This document shows positions 1-5,142 of a stretch of DNA of 6,520 bases, piece after piece. Below the pieces are notes generated by a model. That model was not told the DNA's origin, did no database searches, and worked only from the letters and a program-made list of their open reading frames with translations. The DNA lies in assembly GCA_028695865.1 (NCBI GenBank), contig JAQVID010000189.1:1-6520 (forward strand), in the 5' to 3' direction. Position 1 is the stretch's first letter, and the number at the start of each line of letters is the position of its first letter. The translations under genes were made by a program, and so were the position numbers. Origin of the DNA: Thermoguttaceae bacterium (lineage in GTDB: Bacteria > Planctomycetota > Planctomycetia > Pirellulales > Thermoguttaceae).

Positions 1-1448
1 TGATCGAAAGGAACCGTACTGACCCGGCTCCAGAAATGATCTTGCGCGGACATAACCTGAAGTCGGGCAATAAGTCCACCCATACTGTGGCCGATGAGGA
101 CCATTTGATCGAACGAGGCGATTTGCCTTTGCGGGTCAAGCGTATGCCGTATTTCGCTCAGATCGTCGCGGAGTTGGGCCGCCGATACCCAGAATGGTTG
201 ACCACTCGGGTAAAAATAGAACCAGAACTGATATTTTTTTCGGATCGTCTCATCACTTCGGAGCGCGTTAAACATTTCCATCCAGGGGAAGGGCGAGGAC
301 CACAAACCATGAATCAAAACGACCGGAATGCGATGGGGGTCGTAAGGCTCCATCATGTACATTCCCTTAATGATTCGGGTAGACTTGGTTGAATCATTCT
401 GTTTTGGGACGGTTTTAAGCAGTTCGTCGGGGCGGACCAATCCGAGGGTGGGTATGAGTTGTGCTTCCGGGGTCGACATGAAGCAGACCAGCGGAGTCGT
501 CAGATCGGTTTCAAGCGGCACCGTGACATCACCGACCATCGTCGAGGAAGCCACGAGCGGATCATAAAGTTCCAAAACCGCGTGGCAGTGGGAGTCAGCG
601 TCGCTGGATTCGGCAGGTCGCAAGAACGCGGTCACAGGAAAGCTGATACCGACCGGATAATACTTTGCGTCGAGTTTGGTCTGCTCACTCTCTTTGCGTT
701 TGGCCACCAGAGGAACCCCCAGTCCGCCCTGTCGATATTCATGTTGCACGCCAACGAGATTATAATCGTAAGCGAAAGTGAACGAATCGATTTCGTCGGG
801 GAGCCAGGTTCCCGTAACGAGTCGGCACAGGACATTCCAGCGTCGGTCGTCGGTTTGAACATAGAAACCGCTACCGGGGCGAAGTCGCAAGTTTTTCTCC
901 TTGTTCATGAGGAGTCTCAGCAGGCGTTCCAGAGAACTGTTGTAGAGCAAATGAACATTGTGAAAACGCGAATCGTAGGAATTTCTCGCTTCCGCAAATC
1001 GCGGATCGAAAAGATAATTGAACGCCTGAAGCGAGGACGCGGCGTAAAGTTCGGCGGCCATGCCCGGATTACGCGATTCCTGGCGCCGCCCTTCCATGTA
1101 TGCCAATTCGGAAAACGCGGCCAGAAGTTCCGCTGTCGGCTCCGTTTCGATTTGTTCTAAAATATGGGCAAGCGTATTGACAGAAGCATCCTGCTTTTCG
1201 TCGTATTGTAGTGAACGCAAGACCAACTTTGTGTTTGGGGTCTTCTTTCCTTTTTCAATATCGCTAATATAAAATCGTTCATTGAGCGGATGGGTATGTG
1301 TTTGCTGATGTGTGGCGAATTTAATATGACAGCCGCAGCAACAAACAAGAAACGCCAAAACGGAGAACAGAAGAAATGTTGTTCTTCGTCTCCGTATTGC
1401 TTCAGCAGAAGACCGGAATGTTCGCTGTGAGGAAAAAAACAGGAACAT
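1..1448 (-). CDS. Secreted or lipid-anchored alpha/beta hydrolase (lipase/esterase-like), 3' end outside window
   Basis: The reverse strand is open from the ATG at 1448-1446 to the left edge, giving 482 residues with no stop. Residues 1-22 are a long n-region ending in four arginines (19-22). A hydrophobic stretch (25-35) and a cysteine cluster (C36, C37, C38, C40) follow, which suggests an export signal and perhaps lipidation, although no perfect lipobox is present. Residues about 50-360 form a region I cannot assign, with a helical-looking part around 103-175 (NYLFDPRF at 144-151). The hydrolase core follows: VVLIHGLW with H380-W383 as oxyanion-hole motif, and GHSMGG at 453-458 with Ser455 as the presumed nucleophile. 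The Asp and His of the triad should lie beyond the edge. By family knowledge this is an ester- or lipid-cleaving fold; the substrate is unknown. The start has no clear Shine-Dalgarno, and an in-frame GTG lies three codons upstream. A 134-base gap separates it from the lipoprotein gene on the same strand. Confidence 0.85.
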   Translation of the reverse strand, partial: MFLFFSSQRTFRSSAEAIRRRRTTFLLFSVLAFLVCCCGCHIKFATHQQTHTHPLNERFYISDIEKGKKTPNTKLVLRSLQYDEKQDASVNTLAHILEQIETEPTAELLAAFSELAYMEGRRQESRNPGMAAELYAASSLQAFNYLFDPRFAEARNSYDSRFHNVHLLYNSSLERLLRLLMNKEKNLRLRPGSGFYVQTDDRRWNVLCRLVTGTWLPDEIDSFTFAYDYNLVGVQHEYRQGGLGVPLVAKRKESEQTKLDAKYYPVGISFPVTAFLRPAESSDADSHCHAVLELYDPLVASSTMVGDVTVPLETDLTTPLVCFMSTPEAQLIPTLGLVRPDELLKTVPKQNDSTKSTRIIKGMYMMEPYDPHRIPVVLIHGLWSSPFPWMEMFNALRSDETIRKKYQFWFYFYPSGQPFWVSAAQLRDDLSEIRHTLDPQRQIASFDQMVLIGHSMGGLIARLQVMSAQDHFWSRVSTVPFD

Positions 1449-1456
1449 GGTTTTCA

Positions 1457-1475
1457 CGGTCCCGAATCAGGACCG
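1457..1475 (-). promoter_or_regulatory. Small hairpin just upstream of the hydrolase start codon
   Basis: A perfect 6-base-pair stem (CGGTCC / GGACCG) with a 7-base loop ends 8 bases before the hydrolase ATG, where a ribosome binding site would normally be. In the transcript it could limit initiation, or serve as a weak processing or terminator stem for the upstream lipoprotein gene. It has no T-run after it. The structure is seen in the sequence; the function is inferred. Confidence 0.3.
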
Positions 1476-1582
1476 CCCACGCCGGCAGGCTCAAAAAGAG
1501 TCGCTTGTCGAAGGACGGACACGGTTCGTTGTTGGTGAACTTGGTTCATATAATACCGCTTGCGTTTGGTCGTTTATCCCGT

Positions 1583-2419
1583 TCAATTACCCCCAATACT
1601 GCCAGGAGCAAAACCGGGTGCCATCGTACCGGCAGACGTCGAACTTGTCGCGGCAGGTACGGTACTCGTGCCCTGACTGGTACCCGGATAAGTCTGCTGC
1701 GTGGTCGGATAGGTTCCTGTGGCAGGCATGGGGTTTGTACTGGTGCCCGGATAAGTCTGCTGCGTGGTCGGATAGGTTCCTGTGGCAGATGTTTGGTTTG
1801 TACTTGTGCCCGGATAAGTCTGCTGCGTGGTCGGATAGGTTCCTGCGGCAGGCATGGGACTCGTATTTGCGCCCGTGTTTGTACTTGTACCCGGATAAGC
1901 CTGTTGCGTGGTCGGATAAGCCGAACCAGGGCTTGTTGCTTGCGTTGACGGCCATGGACTCGACTTGTCGATTGGACTTCCGCTTGCCGTTGAAGCGACT
2001 TTTGTTCCTGTCGCGGAAGCAGAGGCTGACGCTTCGGATTTGTACGCGGGTATCGACGCCATGGCAGAACCGGGGGAACCCGGGGTAACAGCAACTTCCG
2101 GTGCCCGATCGATTTTCATTTCCTGGGATGAAGGAAACGTTTCGTATTTGCCTTTTTGGGCAAATGTCTTAGCGGAAGATTTTTCCTTGGCTTTTGCTTT
2201 ATCACTTTCGTTTTTGCTCAATTCCTTGGAATACTTTTCGGGCGGCGCGCTCAACTGAATACCGTCGATTTCTTTCGGGGTTTCTTTGGAAGGCGCTTTT
2301 GGTTTGCGGCTGAACGGGTTTTCCATTTTCCAGGAAGAACCCGACTTGCAACCGGCGATCGCCAGTACCGCCAGAATCACAAGGATCAATACGTGTTTGT
2401 GAATGGTCGCCTGTTTCAT
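1583..2419 (-). CDS. Lipoprotein with a tandem-repeat tail, unknown function
   Basis: This 278-residue protein starts at the ATG at 2419-2417. An AGAGGA Shine-Dalgarno six bases upstream decides this start over an in-frame ATG at 2545, which would put a charged, non-signal extension ahead of the signal peptide. Residues 1-23 are a classic lipoprotein signal: basic n-region (K2, H7, K8, H9), hydrophobic core, and lipobox I-A-G-C with C24 as the lipidated residue. Residues 25-110 are charged and Lys/Glu/Pro-rich with no recognisable fold. From about 110 the protein is Ser/Thr/Ala/Pro/Gly-rich and presumably disordered. Four copies of a YPTTQQ[AT]YPGTS repeat begin at Y168, Y195, Y216 and Y237, followed by a short Gly/Ser/Thr tail. 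It is probably membrane-anchored, facing periplasm or surface. I do not recognise a family. The alternating Tyr-Pro and Thr/Gln pattern suggests a flexible spacer or adhesive segment, but that is inference. It could share a transcript with the hydrolase gene downstream. Confidence 0.82.
   Translation of the reverse strand: MKQATIHKHVLILVILAVLAIAGCKSGSSWKMENPFSRKPKAPSKETPKEIDGIQLSAPPEKYSKELSKNESDKAKAKEKSSAKTFAQKGKYETFPSSQEMKIDRAPEVAVTPGSPGSAMASIPAYKSEASASASATGTKVASTASGSPIDKSSPWPSTQATSPGSAYPTTQQAYPGTSTNTGANTSPMPAAGTYPTTQQTYPGTSTNQTSATGTYPTTQQTYPGTSTNPMPATGTYPTTQQTYPGTSQGTSTVPAATSSTSAGTMAPGFAPGSIGGN
1683..1926 (-). repeat. Tandem DNA repeat, 63-base period, within the lipoprotein gene
   Basis: On the plus strand the core CCCGGATAAG begins at 1683, 1746, 1809 and 1890. 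The first two intervals are exactly 63 bases and the third is 81 (63 plus 18), so every unit keeps the reading frame and encodes 21 or 27 residues. The units at 1683 and 1746 are identical over their first 43 bases. The unit at 1809 differs by one base in that stretch. The unit at 1890 (first in the protein) is the most diverged and incomplete. The unit at 1683 shares its GCATGGG segment with the one at 1809 rather than with its immediate neighbour, which suggests past unequal crossing-over or conversion. Confidence 0.93.
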
Positions 2420-2425
2420 GTTTTT

Positions 2426-2431
2426 TCCTCT
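2426..2431 (-). promoter_or_regulatory. Shine-Dalgarno of the lipoprotein gene
   Basis: AGAGGA on the minus strand, six bases before the ATG at 2419. It is the strongest ribosome binding site in the left half of the window and fixes the start of the lipoprotein at the methionine that begins the signal peptide. Confidence 0.8.
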
Positions 2432-2490
2432 TGTTTTGACATCCGTGTCCAAATTTCGCCGTACCGGAATCCTATAAACGAAATCATTCG

Positions 2491-2512
2491 CTTTCGGTAT
2501 CCATACCGAGAG
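2491..2512. repeat. Inverted repeat near the lipoprotein gene promoter
   Basis: TCGGTAT (2494-2500) and ATACCGA (2503-2509) form a perfect 7-base inverted repeat around CC. It extends outward by three more pairs, one of them a G-T pair, to 2491-2512. It lies just inside the expected transcription start for the candidate -10 at 2522-2527, about 70 bases before the lipoprotein ATG. It could be an operator for a dimeric regulator or a hairpin at the 5' end of the lipoprotein transcript. The symmetry is seen; the role is inferred. Confidence 0.4.
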
Positions 2513-2521
2513 TAAACGACC

Positions 2522-2552
2522 ATTATATTTATATTGGTCTGGCACGTGTCTG
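2522..2552 (-). promoter_or_regulatory. Candidate promoter for the lipoprotein gene
   Basis: The minus strand has a perfect TATAAT at 2527-2522. The best -35 is CAGACA (2552-2547), which matches only the GACA half of the consensus at a long 19-base spacing. The predicted start near 2515 leaves a leader of roughly 95 bases before the lipoprotein ATG. The -10 is convincing but the region is AT-rich, so the promoter is tentative. Confidence 0.35.
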
Positions 2553-2852
2553 TATCATGAATCAATGGGTACATGGTATTCCTGGTCGAAATACGATTTT
2601 TTCACGTGATTCAACTAAACAGCCTTGGGATTATATTGATTCTCTTTGTACAAGGTCAATATCATTTTGTCTTTTTTCCGAAAATAAACTCAATAACAGG
2701 ACGAAAAATATTTTAGGGACGCTTTCGCCTGGTGATAACAGAGACAGATAGATATGCAGACTAATATAATAGGACATGTTTCACACAAATTGTCTGGTGC
2801 GTGAACTTCATGTTTTACACAATGATTTCTACCCGTCTAATTTATTATGACG

Positions 2853-2868
2853 ACCAAAATCTTTTGGT
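2853..2868. repeat. Short inverted repeat ACCAAAA-TC-TTTTGGT
   Basis: A perfect 7-base inverted repeat with a 2-base centre, about 90 bases upstream of the oxidoreductase promoter. One half-site (ACCAAAA) recurs at 2948-2954, immediately before the -35 box. This arrangement would suit a dimeric regulator binding an upstream full site and a promoter-proximal half site, but AT-rich symmetry of this size also arises by chance. Confidence 0.3.
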
Positions 2869-2956
2869 TTGCGGAAACTTTATTGCCCGTTTCGCAAGTT
2901 ATACTGTGAATAAACTTGACTGCCGCCCACTGTCCGCGGGTCTGGAAACCAAAAGA

Positions 2957-2985
2957 TTGACATGGAGTCCCCAATGGTTTATACT
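2957..2985 (+). promoter_or_regulatory. Sigma70-type promoter of the oxidoreductase gene
   Basis: A perfect -35 TTGACA (2957-2962), a 17-base spacer (2963-2979) and a -10 TATACT (2980-2985, five of six consensus bases). Transcription should begin near 2992, giving a leader of about 138 bases before the ATG at 3130. This is the best promoter match in the window and faces the only gene it could serve. Confidence 0.72.
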
Positions 2986-3022
2986 TTTTTCTGCTGATGC
3001 TTCAGTTTTCGGTGATTGGCTC

Positions 3023-3048
3023 CCCGCTTACCGTTGGAAAACGGAGGG
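3023..3048 (+). promoter_or_regulatory. Hairpin with GNRA-type tetraloop in the oxidoreductase leader
   Basis: CCGTT (3031-3035) pairs with AACGG (3040-3044) around the tetraloop GGAA. An outer CCC (3023-3025) can pair with GGG (3046-3048) across an asymmetric internal loop. The element lies 30-55 bases into the predicted transcript. GNRA loops are stable and often make tertiary contacts, so it may be part of a folded leader, but I do not recognise a known riboswitch class. Confidence 0.35.
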
Positions 3049-3117
3049 TTCAGGCCGTACAACACGAAAATTCAAGCAAGACCGGTTTTTATTCCTCTTT
3101 CCTTCCCGTAACCTTGC

Positions 3118-3121
3118 AGGA
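3118..3121 (+). promoter_or_regulatory. Shine-Dalgarno of the oxidoreductase gene
   Basis: AGGA eight bases before the ATG at 3130. An in-frame stop (TAA, 3109-3111) lies just upstream, so the ATG at 3130 is the first possible ATG start in this frame. Confidence 0.6.
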
Positions 3122-3129
3122 CCAAAAAC

Positions 3130-4467
3130 ATGACGTTCATCTTCCACCCTTTTACCGCGATTTTTCTTTTTTTTATGTTGACCTTCGGGCCCATTTCTTC
3201 TGTGGCGGTGTCGGCGCCCTCCCCGGACAAGGCCGACACGTGCGATGTGCTCGTGACGGGTGGTGGAACGGCGGGAGTCGTCGCGGCCATTCAGTCCGGA
3301 CGGGCAGGCGTCAAAACGATTTTACTTGAAGCCATGGGGCAATTGGGGGGGAACGCAACGATTGGGGGCGTCAATTCGCCTGAAAGCTTTTTCCGCGATG
3401 GAGAGCAGCGAATCAAAGGAATCGGTTGGGAATGGTGTAAAAAAACCGCGGAACTCGATGACAATATTCTGCCTGACTCAAAAAAACATTACAGAATCAA
3501 TCCAGGCCTTTTCGCCGCGGTGGGCGAAGAGCTGTGCCTTCAGGCGGGCGTACAGTTGCGATATTTTGAGTGTCCCATGTCGATTGAAAAAATTATTGAT
3601 AAGGAATCCGAATATCATTGGCTTGTCAAAACGTCCGCCATGGGAAAAGTTCGTGTTATTCAGGCAAAAGTACTGGTCGACTGCACAGGAAATGGAACCG
3701 TTGCCGCCTTGGCCGGGGCGGAACGAATGCGGGAAAAGGAAATCATGGCCGGTTCGTTCAATTTTATCATTGAGCACAATATAGACCTGCAAAAACTTGG
3801 TCATGAGGAATTTGCCAAGCAGTATCGGAAGGCGCTCGATGAAGGGCGTCTGCTTGAGGGCGACACGCGTAACGGAATTGAAGCGATACTCTCTTATCAG
3901 GCAGGCAATTATGTTTACAATGCCGATAATTCAACGGCAGAACTTCGTACGGACACCAATATTCGAGGTCGCCAAATGGCGCTCCGTGTTCTGCGATTTC
4001 TTCGAACATTGCCCGGAGGGGAAAACGCGAGGATCACATCGATGTTTCCGGAAGTCGGAGTCAGGGAGACATACCGTGTCAAAGGGGAATATATCATCAC
4101 GGTCGAGGATTATCTTTCAGGCAAACATTGGGACGATTCTGTCTGTTACGCCTGTTATCAGATCGACATGCACAAGCCGAGATGGGACGATTTCATACGA
4201 ATTCAGATCAAAAAAGGAGTTCGGCCAACCGTACCACTTCGCTGTCTCATTGCCAAAGATATTGATTATCTGCTCATGGCCGGACGCTGTTTGAGCAGTG
4301 ACCGGTTGGCTCTGTCCGCCTTGCGCATTCAGGCAACATGTATGGCAACCGGTCAGGCCGCGGGTGCCGCTGCCGCTCTTGCCGCGAAAACAGAGACTGC
4401 TCCGAAAAATTTGGACCCGAAACTGGTTCGGGAACTGCTCAAAAAGAACGATGCGATCGTTCCCTGA
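3130..4467 (+). CDS. Exported FAD-dependent oxidoreductase, FAD_oxidored family
   Basis: A complete 445-residue protein. Residues 1-29 look like a signal peptide: hydrophobic core at about 8-19, then SSVAVSA, with cleavage possible after A29 or A26. It is unusual in having no Lys or Arg in the n-region. The dinucleotide-binding fold starts at about 38: DVLVTGGGTAG (39-49) is the GxGxxG loop and E67 ends the second strand, where it would bind the FAD ribose. GQLGGNATIGG (70-80) is the glycine-rich segment typical of the family. VLVDCTGNG is a second FAD-contacting strand. The C-terminus carries the family signature AGRC (384-387), an Arg at 399, and CMATGQAAG (404-412) before a small-residue helix. 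By family knowledge such proteins use FAD to oxidise or dehydrogenate small molecules. The substrate cannot be read from the sequence. The family is frequent in planctomycetes and other degraders, where exported members are thought to act in carbohydrate or organic-acid catabolism. The gene appears monocistronic, with its own promoter. The fold is well supported and export is likely. Confidence 0.9.
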   Translation: MTFIFHPFTAIFLFFMLTFGPISSVAVSAPSPDKADTCDVLVTGGGTAGVVAAIQSGRAGVKTILLEAMGQLGGNATIGGVNSPESFFRDGEQRIKGIGWEWCKKTAELDDNILPDSKKHYRINPGLFAAVGEELCLQAGVQLRYFECPMSIEKIIDKESEYHWLVKTSAMGKVRVIQAKVLVDCTGNGTVAALAGAERMREKEIMAGSFNFIIEHNIDLQKLGHEEFAKQYRKALDEGRLLEGDTRNGIEAILSYQAGNYVYNADNSTAELRTDTNIRGRQMALRVLRFLRTLPGGENARITSMFPEVGVRETYRVKGEYIITVEDYLSGKHWDDSVCYACYQIDMHKPRWDDFIRIQIKKGVRPTVPLRCLIAKDIDYLLMAGRCLSSDRLALSALRIQATCMATGQAAGAAAALAAKTETAPKNLDPKLVRELLKKNDAIVP

Positions 4468-4532
4468 AACGGTGATACCTCGCTGTACCTGTAAATGTAA
4501 TCATTATTAATTAATATGAATACAAAACCGTC

Positions 4533-4575
4533 TTTGCGGCCTCCGCAAACGTCCTGATCGTATCCGGGGATCAGG
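4533..4575. terminator. Two adjacent hairpins downstream of the oxidoreductase
   Basis: The first is a perfect 7-pair stem TTTGCGG / CCGCAAA (4533-4539 with 4543-4549) with a CCT loop. Three bases later comes a second perfect 7-pair stem CCTGATC / GATCAGG (4553-4559 with 4569-4575) with a 9-base loop. They start 66 bases after the oxidoreductase stop codon. Neither is followed by a T-run, so a classic intrinsic terminator is not shown. They may be Rho-linked 3'-end structures protecting the message. Confidence 0.4.
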
Positions 4576-4855
4576 CCAAGGTGTTCCGGTTCCCTTCGAT
4601 TTTGGGTTGGTACGGTTGGTAAGCCCTGGATTCACGAGGCCAACGGAAAAAGGAACGGCGGACCACTGAATCATTGGTCTTAACTTCAGGAGCATGCCTG
4701 GGGCAAAGTCGCCGCGGGGCAGAGGAGAGGATGAAACACCCGTTTGTTCCCCGATTTTTCTCCTTTTTTCCCACGGATTACATTTATAACTCGTTGTGTT
4801 ATCATGAGTTATGCTTAAGTTAATACGTGTGGACAAGTAAATCGCCGGCATGGAA

Positions 4856-4893
4856 ACTTTTGGGGGGTGCGCACCCTGCCCCCCCTTGAAAGT
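4856..4893. repeat. Long imperfect hairpin with G-run and C-run arms
   Basis: ACTTT (4856-4860) can pair with AAAGT (4889-4893), and six G (4862-4867) with a run of seven C (4879-4885), separated by small internal loops. Nested inside is the perfect 12-base palindrome GGGTGCGCACCC (4865-4876), an alternative fold. It lies upstream of the candidate rpsA promoter. It could be a terminator stem for upstream transcription or a protein-binding site; no T-run follows. Confidence 0.4.
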
Positions 4894-4906
4894 ATGTTGC
4901 ATGGCA

Positions 4907-4934
4907 TTACAATTGAACTCCAGCGCTTTATATT
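4907..4934 (+). promoter_or_regulatory. Weak candidate promoter for rpsA
   Basis: TTACAA (4907-4912) and TATATT (4929-4934) are separated by 16 bases. Each matches the sigma70 consensus only partly. If used, transcription would start near 4941 and rpsA would have a leader of about 200 bases that includes the terminator-like hairpin at 4996-5026. The true promoter may be elsewhere in the region. Confidence 0.25.
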
Positions 4935-4995
4935 AACGTTTTTGTCGATTAGCGCGTTTTGGTCGGCAAAACGGGGGAAATTGCGTAACAAGGGT

Positions 4996-5026
4996 CTTCC
5001 GGGCTGTTCCGGGAGCAATATTTTTT
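4996..5026 (+). terminator. Terminator-like hairpin in the rpsA leader
   Basis: CTTCCGG (4996-5002) pairs with CCGGGAG (5009-5015) through seven pairs, one of them G-T, with a 6-base loop. CAATATTTTTT follows directly, so the element has the GC-stem and T-run of an intrinsic terminator. It faces right and lies 117 bases before the rpsA start. It either ends transcription coming from upstream or acts as an attenuator within the rpsA leader. Confidence 0.5.
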
Positions 5027-5130
5027 CACACGGTTCTGCTTTTATTGGGAATTTGTTTTGCGTGCGGTATTGTGTCAAAGGGTTTGGCATCAGGCAAAAC
5101 AGTTCGGTAACGGAACATCAACAACATATT

Positions 5131-5134
5131 GGGA
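5131..5134 (+). promoter_or_regulatory. Ribosome binding site supporting the GTG start of rpsA
   Basis: GGGA, eight bases before the GTG at 5143. It is short, but it is correctly placed and no ATG is available in this frame near the N-terminus, so it helps to decide the start. Confidence 0.4.
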
Positions 5135-5142
5135 ATTGTATT

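Larger units (their letters stand above)
2420..3129. other. Divergent intergenic region, 710 bases
   Basis: This lies between the left-facing lipoprotein gene and the right-facing oxidoreductase gene and is AT-richer than the genes beside it. It holds one strong right-facing promoter, one weak left-facing promoter candidate and three short inverted repeats, listed separately. Short open frames at 2557-2751 and 2801-3133 lack a ribosome binding site and protein-like composition, and the second runs through the promoter and into the start codon of the oxidoreductase. I treat both as non-coding. I see no RNA gene or known riboswitch signature here. Positions 2560-2850 hold nothing I can name. 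Confidence 0.7.
4468..5142. other. Hairpin-rich intergenic region and rpsA leader, 675 bases
   Basis: This lies between the oxidoreductase and rpsA. It contains two adjacent hairpins just after the oxidoreductase, a G/C-run hairpin around 4870, a weak promoter candidate and a terminator-like hairpin before rpsA, each listed separately. A 131-codon minus-strand frame at 4507-4902 has no good ribosome binding site and an atypical composition (rich in Pro, Arg and Gly, no fold-like pattern), so I do not call it. A 30-codon frame at 4731-4823 follows a purine-rich AGGAG stretch and is mentioned only as a possibility. Positions 4576-4850 hold nothing I can name with confidence. Confidence 0.65.

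Noticed and set aside
459..1160. A 233-codon open frame on the plus strand
   Set aside because: It overlaps the hydrolase on the opposite strand, whose motifs (HGLW, GHSMGG) and export signal show that the minus strand is the coding one.
1376..2088. Two long plus-strand open frames with repeated RISLLRGRIGSCGR-like and PDKSAAWSD-like units
   Set aside because: The apparent protein repeats are the tandem DNA repeat of the lipoprotein gene read on the wrong strand. They have no ribosome binding site, and only the minus-strand frame has a lipoprotein signal.
2420..2545. A 42-residue N-terminal extension of the lipoprotein from an ATG at 2545
   Set aside because: It would bury the signal peptide inside the protein, and the internal ATG at 2419 has a strong AGAGGA six bases upstream.
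2801..3133. A 110-codon plus-strand open frame upstream of the oxidoreductase
   Set aside because: It runs through the TTGACA/TATACT promoter and overlaps the oxidoreductase start codon, and it has no ribosome binding site and no protein-like pattern.
4862..4885. G-run and C-run considered as a CRISPR or REP-type repeat element
   Set aside because: There is only one copy in the window and no regular spacing, so neither can be supported.
4507..4902. A 131-codon minus-strand open frame between the oxidoreductase and rpsA
   Set aside because: No clear ribosome binding site, unusual Pro/Arg/Gly-rich composition and hairpins throughout. I kept the region as non-coding, with a note that it could be a decayed gene.
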